From assembly GCA_032164245.1 (NCBI GenBank), contig JAVMKO010000147.1:434001-498000 (forward strand): a stretch of 64,000 nt of DNA, given 5' to 3'. The stretch comes from Sternotherus odoratus (lineage: Eukaryota; Chordata; Testudines; Kinosternidae). The notes under the pieces were generated by a model, which was not told where the DNA came from, searched no databases, and saw only the letters and a program-made list of their open reading frames with translations. Of the stretch, positions 20,921 through 31,977 are shown piece after piece (the first letter of the stretch is position 1; the number at the start of each line of letters is the position of its first letter). The position numbers and the translations under genes were made by a program.

Positions 20921-20929
20921 ACAAGCTGG

Positions 20930-21115
20930 GCTTGGGGTTAAGGGGAGAGGCGAGAACTCAAACAATCTGGATTCAGGTCCCAGTTTGCCCCAAATTCTCC
21001 ATGCAAACTTGAGCAAATTACTTCAGCTCTCTGAGCCTCAGTTTCCCCGTCTGTAAAAGGGAGAGCAGCCTCCCACCACTTACCTAGTCAGCCTTTGAGG
21101 GTTTTGTGGCAAGGA
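20930..21115 (+). mobile_element. MIR SINE remnant
   Basis: The stretch 'cagctctctgagcctcagtt' with 'tccccgtctgtaaaaggga' is the MIR core, preceded by diverged 'aggtcccagtttgcccc' and followed by the 'ttgtggc' tail region. MIR is an old amniote SINE. Confidence 0.7.
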
Positions 21116-21117
21116 CT

Positions 21118-21400
21118 CTCTGTCGCTGTGGGTCTGTCTACACTGTGGTTAGACACCGGCCCAGACCCGCTGACTTGGGCTCACACGGCTCAGGCTGTGG
21201 GGCTGTTTAATTGGGGTGTAGATGTTCCGGTTTGGGCTGCAGCCGAAGGTCCGGCCCCCTCCCACCTCGCAGGGTCCTACAGCCCGAGCCCAGACATGGA
21301 CACTGCAATTAAACAGCCCCTTCGCCTGGGCCCTGGGAGCCTGAGTCAGCCGGCATGGGCCAGCTGTGGGTTTTCAATGGCAGGGTGCAGATTCCCTTGG
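21118..21400. mobile_element. MITE-like repeat ('gtctacactg' family)
   Basis: Begins ctgtctacactg and contains 'tgcaattaaacagcccc' with 'gagcctgagtcagccggcat', a dispersed family I associate with turtles that normally ends in cagtgtagac. The right end is not clear here. Confidence 0.5.
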
Positions 21401-21714
21401 TGTCTGTTCAGCACCAGTCACAACGGGGACCCTGATCTTGGTCAGTGTCAGTGCAGAGCCCTGCACAACAAGGGGCCTGACCTCAGCCAGGGGCTCTGGA
21501 GCTCCCGGCATTACAGGAGCCCCGATTTTGTTTGGGGTCCCTGTAGCATCTGGCCTAATGTGAGGCCAGGATCTGTGCAGTGCCCAGTACAGCGGTGGGG
21601 TGTGATCTTTGTCAGGGTCAGTGCAGTGCCCAGTACAGTGGTGGGGTGTGATCTTTGTCAGGGTGCCAGTGCTCTTGATAATCGACCTCGACCAGGGGAT
21701 TAGTTCTGAGCACT

Positions 21715-21832
21715 GGGAGCCTGTCCACACTGGGGCTTCAAAGTGCTCAAACTTGCTGTGGTCAGGGAGGGGATTTTTCACACCCCTGAGCCAGCAAGTT
21801 AGAGCGATTTAACTTGCCAGTGTAGATAATCC
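21715..21832. mobile_element. short MITE with terminal cacactgg/ccagtgta repeats
   Basis: Starts 'ctgtccacactggggc' and ends 'cttgccagtgtagataatc', giving inverted ends around 100 bases of spacer. Between 21400 and 21715 a degenerate repeat around 'gggtgtgatctttgtcaggg' occurs twice. Confidence 0.5.
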
Positions 21833-22199
21833 CTGAGACTTAATTCAGTCAAACATTTTACACAGATCCCCTCAGAAATAAATTTTCCCTTATCACTTTA
21901 TCTGAATGCACAGAGTCTCTGAGCAGTTTCCCAAATCTGCTGCTGAGATACCCTGGATTTTTAATTCTATTTTTTTCTTCTCATTTTTAGCGCAGATGTT
22001 TATTCTCTTGGATGATCTGACTTCCACTCTGACTGAACTTCTGGTCTTTTGTCAATCCACCAATGAGAGGCAGGGTCTGCACCCCTGATTAACTTGACTA
22101 ATAGCCAAGGTATTTATCCGGAGTGACTGATCTAATTCTTTGTTCAATCCAGTGCATGCTCCTATACTATTTGCAGATCAGCAAACATGCATGTGGAGT

Positions 22200-22680
22200 G
22201 TGACACCCGTCCCTACTGGACCCCAGTGCCCTTTACCTTGGGGTGCTGCCCCTGAATTAACCCCTTATTCTGGGTTCTCCCTCCCAGCATAACTCCTCAG
22301 CCCTCTAAACCCCCCCTGCCTCAGTGGCTACGGCCAGTCATCATCCAGCCCCCGCTCACTGGGGCAGGCTGCAGTCTGTCATGGCCACTCATCATTGGTA
22401 AGGGGTTAGGACCTGCTGCCTTTGCCTATCCCTGGGTGGCCCCTTTGCTGCCCCAGTAACATTTCATCGGCCTTCACAAGGCCTGCAGCCTGGGGGGTTT
22501 ACAGGATGGAGCTGCCCAGCTCCCCTTGCTCTTCCCCAGCACTGCTCCACTTCAGGTACCTGGCTCCCCTTCCCACTCACTCCAGGGCTAGAGTGAGACT
22601 TCTCCAGGTCTGGCCCTCCACCCTCTTATAAGGGCAAGCTGGGCCCTAATTGGGCTTGGGGGGGGTGGGATTTGTGCACC
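22200..22680 (-). mobile_element. LTR-like remnant
   Basis: Read on the minus strand it has a TATA-like cttataagagg near 22625 and the 'gcctgccccagtgagcggg' region typical of a turtle LTR family. Ends and target duplication are not resolved, and no internal retroviral genes are seen. Confidence 0.35.
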
Positions 22681-22789
22681 ATCCGGAAACACATGCGAGG
22701 AAAGGGGGGGGACAAAGACCGGGGCTCGGCGGGAGTTCCCCTGTGGTGTGGGGGGAGGGGGAGGTGTCAGGGAATGGAGAAGAGAGAGT

Positions 22790-23030
22790 TTCAGGGGAGT
22801 GAGGAGGGGCTCTCATTAGCTGCTTTTCCCAGAGAGCTAAAGGAGGGAAAGCTGCTCAAACGCCCTGATCCTCTCCGCTCAGGATATTGGGGTTCAGGTT
22901 CCTGTGTCAGATCCTGCAGCCTCCATTGTAATCAGGGACACCAGGCTTAGCTGCTTCTGCTCTCCCAGTGGAAAATCTGTGCTGGGAAGTGACCTTAATT
23001 AAAGTGTCTTCTCTGCCTGGCTTCTACAGC
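22790..23030 (+). repeat. duplicated block, partner at 52680-52915
   Basis: Shared landmarks, in order, are 'cagagagc', 'ctcaggatattggggttca', 'gcctccattgt', 'gtgctgggaagtgacctt' and 'cttctctgcctgg'. In the partner copy the block lies just upstream of a KRAB gene's first coding exon, so this copy probably marks an old duplicated KRAB gene start. No KRAB exon follows it here. Confidence 0.7.
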
Positions 23031-23231
23031 TTCTTTTTAGCTGCTTTTCAACTGAAGTGTGTGTCAGAGCAGAAAGTGTGTGTGTTGGGGGAGTGTGTGT
23101 GTTGTGGAAGAGTGAGTGTGTCAGCACACTGTCTCTGTGTTCAGGCAGCTGCTGGGAGCAACCAGTCCTGAGGCAGGGGGAGGGGGACAGCCCCGACATC
23201 AGCCCCCACTTCCCTCACTGGCTCAGCACAG

Positions 23232-23234
<3 letters not shown>

Positions 23235-23279
<45 letters not shown>
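23235..23279. repeat. (CT)n microsatellite
   Basis: About 45 bases of uninterrupted CT dinucleotide. Confidence 0.95.
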
Positions 23280-23282
<3 letters not shown>

Positions 23283-23299
23283 CACTGCTTTTCTAGCTC

Positions 23300-24870
23300 T
23301 GTGTCAGGAGCCCCGGAACAGGGGGGTTTAGAGGGCCATGGCTCCAGCACTATTTACCAGCTGTGAGGATGAACAATGGAGGGGGGACAAGGTGGCATTT
23401 TGGAGAGAAGAGGGGTTCTGTGGGTCTGGACTGGGGGGACAGGGTGGGGCAGGGCCTCAGGAACTTTGTATGGTTGGTGCCTCATGGAGAAGGTATCTTG
23501 GGGAAAGGGGTGTCATGGGGGTGTCACAGTTAAGATGCTGGTGGCCTCCCCCATTGTGAGGAAGCTTCCACCAACCTGCTCTGTGTTCGCCGTGCGGGGA
23601 GAGCAGCGTTCCACGGCAGTGATTTGCTCCTTGCTGCATGTCACATGTCGAACACTCACTGCATTCCTAGGGCGTCTCCCCCGGGTGGATTCTCAAGACG
23701 CCCTAGGAATGCAGTGAGTGTACAGGCCACTACAATGTGGAGGTTCATAGTTTATGGACCTACCATAGGTTCATAAACAAGGCTCTGCATGTTTACTCTG
23801 CCCCCTGCTCCTCCCCTTCCCTTTGTGGTCCTGCCCTCCTGCTCCCCTTCTCCCAAGACCCCATCTCTTTCTCCTCCCCTCCCCCAAGACCCTGCCCCCT
23901 GGCCTTTAACTGGAGCTGGGTTCTGGGAAGAGCTTCCCAAGGGTATCCTGGGCCACTCTGGGAAGCCCCGGACCCTGCCCCTGCCCTGGGCCCTGCATCC
24001 TGGGGGGAGGGGACATGGGCTGGGGGCTGCTCTGACCCACCGTGCTCAGGGTGCATCCCCCATGGCAGCTGACTTTACTTGATAGTCTTTGGCCAGGGCC
24101 TTGTCCAAGGGTTTCTGAAAATCTAAATCCCCTGGATCCCCCTTGGACACAGGCTGGTCACCCCCTCCCCCCGCCCCATGACCTCGAGTAGATTGGTGAG
24201 GCCTGATTTCCTGTCACTGAAACCAGGGGGACTCTTCCCCAACAATTACGGCCATCTCTGGGTCTGACAAGATTGTTCTTTATTGTAGGTTCAACCAGTT
24301 TGCCTGGCCCTGAAGTCAGGCTTCCAGACCTGTCATTGCCGGGATCACCTCCGGAGCCCTTTTCATAAACTGGCATCATGATGAAGGATTATTTAGTGTT
24401 ATAAGAAATTGTAAAAAACAAAACAAAAACCCAGTTCATCTAAACGTGAGCTCCCTCTTCCGAAACGCCAGTTTCCCCAGTTCAGTTACACTCCCTGGAG
24501 CTCGGTGTTTCTAAATCAGAGTCGGGTGGCTCTGTGTTTCTGGTCAGGATGCCATTATTTGGGAGTTCCTCAATGAAGGTGCTGGGGAGTAATGGGATCT
24601 GTTTCCATGTGCCCTAGGCCTTTGAGGGTTTGGAGAAATGCTGGTGAGTTTAAATTGCACAGGGTGGGGGAGCTGCATGTGGTCCCAGGTAAGTAGTAGT
24701 TGTGCTGTGGTGAGACTGAGCTGGTGTTGGGATTGTGTAAGTTGTGGTGCTTACCTGGGCAGATCATGTTTAATAAAACCCTATTTTTAAACCACCCCTG
24801 CCTGGGAGGGTAACAGGAGCTTTGTGAAGTAAGGCGTGTCCTTCATAATCCTTAAAATCAATGGCTCCAA
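23300..24870. other. no gene recognised
   Basis: Near 23650-23720 a 30-base arm around 'ctgcattcctagggcgtc' is repeated inverted, a small fold-back. The remainder has no exon or repeat that I can name. Confidence 0.4.
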
Positions 24871-24877
24871 TCCCACA

Positions 24878-24949
24878 GGGAGTATAGCTCAGTGGTAGAG
24901 CATTTGACTGCAGATCAAGAGGTCCTTGGTTCAAATCCCGGTGCTCCCT
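24878..24949 (+). tRNA. tRNA-Cys (GCA)
   Basis: 72 nt. The acceptor stem GGGAGTA/TGCTCCC pairs fully with one G-T, A-box TAGCTCAGTGG is intact, the anticodon loop CTGCAGA gives GCA, and the B-box is GGTTCAAATCC. The T-stem has one T-C mismatch and one T-G pair relative to the usual gene, so it is slightly decayed. A run of six T for polymerase III termination lies about 15 bases downstream. Confidence 0.85.
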
Positions 24950-25110
24950 TAGGAGTTGATTTACATTTTTTCATGGAAATATATTTTCAGATCAATCCCT
25001 ACTATGTTCATCGGTTCCACTGAATGATCACCATACTTAGGGCTGGGAAGGAGTTTTCCGCAGGATTAGATTGGCAGAGACCCTGGGGATTTTTTCACCT
25101 TTCTCTATAT

Positions 25111-26013
25111 CAGGGGTGGGGAACCTCCGGCCTGCGGGCCTTATACGGCCCGCCAAAGCCTTCCATCCGGCCCACGCGTGTCCCTGGCCGGCGGCTCCCC
25201 CAGGCGCTTCCCAGCCCATTTGCCGAACGCGGAGCCGCCCCCGCCTGGCAGCGCAGGGCAGCTCCGCGCTCGGCAAAGAGGCCGAAGCACTTGGGGGAGC
25301 CGCCGGCCAGGGACCGAAGCGGGCCGGCAGGCGAGGGTGGCTCCGCGCTCGGCGAAGGGGCCGGGAAGCGCCTGGGGGAGTCGCCGGTGCAGCGTGGCCA
25401 CCATTAGCCCGGTGGGTTAAGGAGGAGCCACGGGGAGCTGACGGTCAATGGGGTGTGGTGTGTGGGGGGAGGCTGGGCTGGGGGGCAGGCAAGGGGGTGG
25501 AGGGGAGGCCAGGCTGGGTGGGCGGGGAGGGGGGCCAGGAGACTAGGCTGGATGAGGTGGGTGCGGGAGGGAAGGAGGTTTGGTGGGGGGGAGGCTGGGC
25601 TGGGTGGGTCAGGCATGGGGGGCAAGAAGCTGGGTTGGGAGGGAGGAGGAGGTTAGGTTCCATGGGATGGGCCGGGCCAGGCAGGGGTGGGGGAGGAAAG
25701 GTGGTTAGATGGGGGGAGGCTGGGTGGGGGTAAAGGAAAGTCACCCCCTACACCCAGGCTGATAGCAGGAGCTGACTGGGACAGGCGGCAGGACCCCGGC
25801 TGGTAAGGGGCCAGCGGGGGGAACCCCAAAGCAGTGCAGGGCTAAGCACTCCGCCTGCCACTGGTCTGGGGTTTCCCCCGCTGGCCCCTTGCCAGCTGGG
25901 GTCTCAACTCCCATTGCCAGCCTGGGCTTCCTTGGGGGGGGGGGGAACCGGCCCGCAAATGACATTATAAAGGTTCAAATGGCCCTTCGCAGAAAAAAGG
26001 TTCCCCACCCCTG
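25111..26013. mobile_element. hAT (Charlie-like) element, 903 bp
   Basis: Ends caggggtggggaacct and ggttccccacccctg are inverted repeats. Flanks ctctatat (25103-25110) and ctctacgt (26014-26021) match at 6 of 8, in line with the hAT preference for a central TCTA-like core. The interior is very CpG-rich and contains a fold-back cassette at 25741-25945 related to that at 12.0-12.4 kb. No transposase. Confidence 0.85.
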
Positions 26014-26062
26014 CTCTACGTCATGGCACATGTGTCACTTGCAGGTTTAAATTAGTGTAAAT

Positions 26063-26322
26063 CAGTGGGTCGTCAAACAGGTGAGCACACCCCCGGAGGT
26101 GTGCGAGACCACCCCATGGGCTGCATGAGACCCCAGCACCACCATTGAGACTGCCCGGGAGACCGACAAACTTCTGGGTGGGCTATTTGGTTCTGCCAAA
26201 ATGCCACCACTGCCGGCAGCTTCTGATTTTTGCAGCGGCATTTTGGCAAACATACCCGCCCCGGCGGCTGCCAGACTTTTCCCTCCGTGGAAAGGGGCTG
26301 CGGGGGAGTTTGCAGACCTCTG
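26063..26322. mobile_element. hAT MITE, 260 bp
   Basis: Ends cagtgggtcgtcaaac and gtttgcagacctctg, flanked by gtgtaaat (26055-26062) and ctgtaaat (26323-26330), 7 of 8 matching. Confidence 0.8.
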
Positions 26323-26394
26323 CTGTAAATGGTGAATTCTCTGAAACTTGACATCTTTAAACCATGATTTGAGGACACCAGTAACTCAAGCAGA

Positions 26395-26508
26395 TATTAG
26401 GGGATCTATTCCAGGAATGGGTGGGGTCTTTTGGCCTGTAAGCTGCAGGAGGTCGGATTGATGATCACGCTGGTCCCTTCTGACCGTAAAGGCTCTGAGT
26501 CTAAAAGA
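26395..26508 (+). mobile_element. CR1/L2-type LINE 3' tail
   Basis: Contains 'gatgatcacgctggtccctt' and 'ctgaccgtaaaggctctgag', the conserved 3' end of this LINE group, with its degenerate tail. Confidence 0.65.
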
Positions 26509-26717
26509 GAGAGGGAAATAAAGGAAAAATTAAAAAAAAAATAACTAAACACTGTAACAAGAGGATAAAACCAAGAGCTCACTCTACAGTCCCCCACTTT
26601 CTTCCTCTGCTGGGTGTTGAACGACCTGCTGGGATTCAGAACATTCTCTGTTGTCATTGATAAACTGATACAATGTGACTAAAATTACACCAATCCCTGC
26701 TCACGAAAACTGCACAC

Positions 26718-26785
26718 TGCATTGGCTGGGAATTGAACCCAGGTCAACTGGAAGGGAGCTATGCTCACCACTATACCACCAATGC
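26718..26785 (-). pseudogene. tRNA-Gly (TCC) pseudogene
   Basis: Reads GCATTGGTGGTATAGTGGTG at its 5' end, as in tRNA-Gly(TCC), with CTTCC of the anticodon loop and a normal T-arm (CTGGGTTCAATTCCCAG). Four bases of the 3' side of the anticodon stem are missing, so the anticodon arm cannot form. Confidence 0.75.
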
Positions 26786-27059
26786 ATGTAATGAAATATT
26801 TCTCCTATGTGCCACTTATGTTTGACATATGACTCATTCCCACAGAGCTAAGGAGCTGGCTGGAGGCAGCCTGTCAGCTGGGAGCAGAGGCTGGTTCCCG
26901 GGAAGACATGAGCTCCACATCGCAGCTTGAGGTGACGCCAACCCCATCCCTGCCCTCAGAGAAGGGAACTGAAAATCATTTACCATGATGACAAATCCTA
27001 CCCCGGAAGGAAGGAGGCAGCTCCTTGTAAAGCATGTTTAGTGTTGGTTCCTGCTGTGT

Positions 27060-27120
27060 ACAGATGTTTCTGCTGCTGATTCCAATCCTGGGGCTCTGCC
27101 CGGATAAGGAACGATTATAA
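27060..27120 (+). repeat. copy of a short module, partner at 28668-28720
   Basis: Both copies contain 'gctgctgattccaatcctgg' and 'ggataaggaac', indicating a local duplication within the tRNA cluster. The DNA between 27120 and 28260 has no recognised gene. Confidence 0.55.
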
Positions 27121-28265
27121 GCCCCCGGTTAGGCCACTAAGGAGAAGTGAATCTCGCTGCCCACACCCAGCTTGGCCACAAAAGAGCACTAGCCCAGGTC
27201 ACTCAGTGCTCAGCTTTGCAAGTCTTCCATCCATCCTGGACCCCTTCTCCTCCTGGACTGCAAGTAGCCATCCTGGGGAGCCAAGAGGCAGGGACAGGAT
27301 TCTACCTCCCAGCAGCCACCCACACCTCCCCAGGCTTTGGCAGAATGAATGGTGCCCTATTATCCCCACAGCTTCTGCCCTGCCTTCCTCAGCAGGACTT
27401 TCCTCTTTTGTCCCATTCCCACCTCACTTCCTCCTTTGGCAAGTCATGTAACGGAGACCAGCAGGAAGAGCTGGCTGTGAAGGCCAAGCTCCAAGGGCAG
27501 AGGAGGACAAACCACAAGCATAGGCACCGACTCCATTGGTCTTCTGGGGCTCAGCACCCACCAGCAGCTCCTTGTGCTCTTGCACCGCAGCTCACCTCCA
27601 CCTCCAATCCACCTCCACCTCCTCCCCTAAGTGCACCACTGCTCTGATTTTCCCCCCTCTCACCAGGCTTGCCATGAAACAGCTGTTTCGTTTGGCAAAC
27701 CGGGGAGCGAGGAGGAAGCAGCGGAATGGCGGTGCACTCGGGGGAGGAGGTGGTGGTGGAGCGGAGGTGAGCTGGGGAGGGGAGTGGTTCCTCTGCCGCC
27801 TGTGAGGGTTACATCCTGTGGCCCTCCCCCTGCCCTAGCTAAGCTCTGCCTGCTCCCCTGAGCCCACCACGACTACTTATCCCCCCCCTCGGGCTTGCCA
27901 CATGACACAGTTGTTTTGCATGGCAAGCCTGGGAGGGAGGAGTAGGAGGGGAAATGTGGGACAGCTGTGGGAGGAGGCAGGGCTGGGGATTTGGGGAAGT
28001 GGTTGGAATGGGGGCAGAGAAGGGGCAGAGTTGGGGTGGGGTGTGAGCACCCACCAGTGCTGGGTAAAGTTGGCCACTATGTCCACAAGCCTCCAAAACA
28101 CGATTGGCCTAAGTCCTGCAGCTTCCCCGGGCTGATTCCAAGGTGCTTTCTCCACTGATGTCACCCCCCTCTCTCATGCAGGAGTTGGGATTATCCAGGG
28201 ACAGGCCAGTGGCAGAGAGAGGAGCTCCTTGCTGGACAGAAAGGGGAGCTGGGAAAAGTAAATGT

Positions 28266-28338
28266 TGTTTCTGCCTGGGTTTGAACGAGGGTCCTTTGGC
28301 GTGGTAGGCAAATGTGGAAACCACTACGCTACAAAAAC
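28266..28338 (-). tRNA. tRNA-Val-like gene with ACC anticodon
   Basis: 73 nt. The body follows tRNA-Val (GTTTTTGTAGCGTAGTGG start, TTTGC/GCCAAA anticodon-stem region, AGAAACA 3' end). The anticodon loop is CTACCAC, so the anticodon reads ACC (a glycine codon) where AAC would be expected. The T-stem has one C-C mismatch. A TTTT terminator follows on the minus strand. Either a decaying pseudogene or an identity-shifted tRNA. Confidence 0.65.
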
Positions 28339-28368
28339 TCCCTTGGATTCTGGAGAAAGTGGTGACAG

Positions 28369-28441
28369 CCCTTCTCTAGGTCAGCTGGTAGAGCAAAGGT
28401 CTGGAGCCCGCACTCAGGAAATCAAACCTATGTCCCCCTTG
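28369..28441 (+). pseudogene. decayed tRNA-like sequence (Tyr-like 5' half)
   Basis: The 5' half has the D-arm 'aggtcagctggtagagc' of a tRNA such as Tyr. The anticodon arm and T-arm ('gaaatcaaacctatg') no longer pair. Confidence 0.35.
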
Positions 28442-29276
28442 TGACTCCAGTGTGACGAGAGCTTCTTTTTCCTCCCCTTGCTGAGATAGAGCAAGAGAAG
28501 AAAGAAAGCTCATGTGGGTCAACTTGGTACACAAGCCTAGGCTGCTTTCCCCTGCTGGGGAGCCTGAAATGAGGGACTTGTGGTGGGTAGAGGTACCACT
28601 GTCCTTTCAGAAAACCAGTGAACCCTGCACGTAAAGGGACCAGGAGCCTGCCAAAGCCTGGGATTTCCTGCTGCTGCTGATTCCAATCCTGGGGCTCTGT
28701 CTGGATAAGGAACAATTGAGGCTGTCATTGAAATGGAGACAGGAGATGATTTTTTTGACAGGGACGGCTGCCTCCTCTTAAAGGTGCTTGTCTGTCACCT
28801 TCTAATCTCATCCAGCTCCCCCCAAACTGTTCTAAAGCATTAACTGTTTCTTCTCCTTCATGCCACTTGAATGTAGCTGGGAATCCCAGTGCCTAGAAGA
28901 GCTTCTCCACAGACAGTGAATTCCCCACAGGGCTGAGTCCCCACAGGGCTGTTCCAGGGGCTCAAGTCCCCCACCCCAGGACAGATGGGGCAGTAACCTC
29001 ACATCACCCCTTTGTGACTCCCAGGGACCCTGCAGGGACAGCAGCTCCATGCTGGGCCCTGGGGAACCCCAAAGCACCTGGGAAGAGGGGGCAGAGACTT
29101 GAGGTTACCTCAGGTGACTCCTAGGTGGAGGTCTGGCTCCTAGGTGGAGGTGCGCAAGATGCAGCTCTGCATCCCCCTTGAAGTGTAAACAGAGAGAGAA
29201 TTTGCTCCTCTTTTCAATGTGGAGCAAATAAAGGCAGGTGGAATTATTTCCAGGGCTATATGTAGAAAACACAAAC

Positions 29277-29348
29277 TAGCAGAGGATGGTTTCGATCCAT
29301 CGACCTCTGGGTTATGGGCCCAGCATGCTTCCGCTGCGCCACTCTGCT
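29277..29348 (-). tRNA. initiator tRNA-Met (CAT)
   Basis: 72 nt, beginning AGCAGAGTGGCGCAGCGGAA, with the anticodon arm GGGCCCATAACCC and T-arm GATGGATCGAAACCATC. It matches vertebrate initiator tRNA-Met closely, with one G-to-A change in the D-arm region. All stems pair, and a TTTT terminator lies within 15 bases downstream. Likely functional. Confidence 0.93.
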
Positions 29349-29489
29349 GTTGAGGTGGGGCTTTTGTAGAACTGATCAATGAAATTGTTTGTAAATTGTT
29401 CGTGTTCACAGCTGTTCAGGTGGCTGCCTTTCTAAATTTCACTTTCAATCCAATTGCTACTTAAAGGATTTAAACTTGCACTGTTTCAT

Positions 29490-30321
29490 TGTAACGTCTG
29501 CTCACTATTTACCATTCTATAGTAACTATTGTTCACCATCTGCCATTTCTTACACTTGTCCATATTGTAACTCAAACTCCATTTAACTTATCTTAAACTC
29601 CATTTTAAAATGCTCACTCCATTTTGTAAACCTTGCTGTAAATGTCAAGAAAGTAAAACCATTCTGCAAAACCCTGATGTAAACTAATTAATTTAAATGT
29701 GTGAATGAGGTATGCATGGATGATGAAATCAAACTCCAGCCCCTCCTGATGAAAAAGTGTGAACACCAACACTGAAGATGCAGCCAATAGCCTTAACAAA
29801 GTAAGAGGAGTCCAGCCTAAAGAGAAAAGAACAAAGGTCCAATTGAAGGAACATGGAAGCCAGGTCCAAGGCTAAAAGTCAGGTCTGCAATTGACGGGGA
29901 ATCAACCACACAGATCCCACAGGCAGCATGACACACCAAGACCTAAAGATGCTGGATTCAAACTAAAAGCCAATAAAAAGGATGGGCGAGATAGAAAACT
30001 TTGGGTAACGTTCTGCTGCCAACATCAAGGGGTATCAGTGCGCGCCCAACAGAGACCCAACCCCTCCTTGTGCCCAGCTCTCTTGGCAAGTTAGCCGCCA
30101 CAAGCTACGATCCCAAGCTGCGAACCCAAGCCACGGACTCAAGCTACGTTCAGGATGGGTAACTCTACAGCAGCTGCAGAACATCTAGTGTGTGTGCATG
30201 TGTTGTGTATACAAAGGTATTAGATATTAGCTATTGTTTATAAATCAAATTGTGTTATAATAAATGTGACATTCTTGTCTTGTCCCCTGAAAACATCCTG
30301 TGTCGTTTTATCTGTATAACA
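29490..30321 (+). mobile_element. candidate solo LTR (about 830 bp)
   Basis: Starts tgtaacgtctgctc and ends gtataaca. A TATA-like tttataaatc (about 30239) and AATAAA (30259-30264) sit near the 3' end in the expected order. Flanks are gtttcat before and gtttccat after, close to a short target duplication. No internal region or retroviral gene is present. Confidence 0.5.
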
Positions 30322-30689
30322 GTTTCCATGACTCATTCACAGGGCTGCTGTCCGTAGTTGGTTGAGCTCACAAGCTGTGCATGAGAGAGTTGTGCCCCTG
30401 GGATTTAGATGCTTTTTAAGCAGGTGATTGTCCATGTGTCACATCTCCAAAGCTGAACTGAAATGTGGTGGCTGCATTCGCCTCCAGGGTCTCCTTAGTC
30501 TAATGAATCACTAAAACCATCCCCAGCTCCCACTTATCCCCAGTGAGACCCAGACAGTCACAGACACCCTGCCTGACCCCCAGCCCAGGGAAACTTTGTT
30601 ATGCAGGGGGGCAGCCTGGGAGATTAGTTCCTGAGAGACACTGGCTGGGAGAAGATGAGAGGTGGGGGGAGAGTCAGCCTGGCCTGGGA

Positions 30690-30795
30690 GACATCCCTTA
30701 TCTGGGATGGAGAGGGTGGAAGTGCCCCAAGAGCATGCTGGGAGATGTAGTGTCTGACTCTCCGGGGAGCAGAAGTGACGTTAAGCAGGGGGATG
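30690..30795 (-). promoter_or_regulatory. third copy of a KRAB-cluster promoter module, inverted
   Basis: The minus strand reads acgtcacttctg, then gagagtcag, then actacatctcccagcatgc (30733-30751), the same order as at 42.66 and 50.28 kb. The ACTACA-TCCCAG-TGC pattern is the ZNF143/THAP11-type promoter motif. It has lost CpG density relative to the other copies and no exon is recognised to its left, so it is probably dead. Confidence 0.55.
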
Positions 30796-30799
30796 GTGA

Positions 30800-31900
30800 G
30801 CTGGGCTGCAAATGAGCCTTGCATGCTGTAACTCCTGTGGGGCCATTGGAGCCTCTCCCGGAGCCAGAGAAGAGTTTTGTGTGAATCCTGAAACTGGGAC
30901 ACCCCTGGGCTGGGGGAGGGGCACGCTCTGCTGGCAACAGGACCTGGGGAAGCCCAGCTAGGGGAGGCAAACCCCCCTGGTAGGAGATTTGGGAGGAAAT
31001 GGATCTCACACCAGTCACCTCGGGTCACACCCGTGAAGGAGGAGGAGTGGGGAGTGTCAGGAGTTTCACGCAGTCACCCAGGTGATTTTGATGACACGGT
31101 TATGGAGGAGGATGAAGCGCCTGGGGATAAAATCAGCTGTTCTTCATGGGGGTCAGAGGCAGCAATTGTTACATTAAAAACTCTTCAGGGAAGTAGCTGT
31201 GAGTGGTCACCAAAAGTTTCTTTGTGTTCACATCTGTCCAGGAATGAGGCCTAAAGCAGAAATGGGGGAGGGGCTGTGAATTGAAATCAGGTGGAGAGAG
31301 AAATGTGTCCAAATCCAGTGAGACTCGATGTGGGGGAGAAATAACAAGTGATCCCAGCTCCTTCCCCCAGCCTTAGGTGGGGATTAGCTGCCAACAGCTG
31401 CGGCTGCTGCTCTGAGGGGAGCGGTATAAGTGTCTGTCTGTGGGTGCAGCCCACCAGCTGGTTCTCCTGGGGCAGAAGGTGAGTGGCTGGGCCAGGATGC
31501 ACCGGCTGGGAGATGAAATATGAACAGGGGTCTAAGGAACCGGTCTCCAGTGGGGGGGTCAAGGATCCTGAGGCAGTGGAGTCTCAGCATCACGGTCAGC
31601 AAGAGTCAAAAGTGCTTGGGGGTGAGCAAGGGGGGCAATGGTCCTAGTGGATTTTTTGGGCATCCCTTTCACGCCTTGCCTACAACAACCCAGCAGTCCC
31701 CAGCTCTCTCTCTGCACTAGGGCTGTGTGCTCTGTGGGAAGGGGCCTCTAGGGATGGGTATTTCCAGCTGCATTAAAGAGTCCTAAAGGAGAAGGAAAAG
31801 TTAATGCCTCAGAAAAGTCTCTGTGTGTGTGTTGGCTGGATGGGATGGTGTCTGGAAACCCCTCTCTCTAGTCTCTTTTCTCTGAAGCAGGGAGCAAAAT
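30800..31900. other. no gene recognised within the tRNA cluster
   Basis: Ordinary intergenic sequence. No acceptor/donor-bounded frame resembles protein and no repeat family is clear. Confidence 0.4.
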
Positions 31901-31904
31901 TAGT

Positions 31905-31977
31905 TGCCTTCTCTGAGGCTTGAACTCAGGACCTTCAGATTATGAGACTGACACACTGCCAACTGTGCTAAGAAGGC
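31905..31977 (-). tRNA. elongator tRNA-Met (CAT)
   Basis: 73 nt. The acceptor stem GCCTTCT/AGAAGGC pairs fully, the D-stem shows a compensated A-T pair, the anticodon arm TCAGTCTCATAATCTGA matches vertebrate elongator tRNA-Met, and the T-arm CTGAGTTCAAGCCTCAG pairs fully. TTTT follows within 10 bases. Likely functional. Confidence 0.92.
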
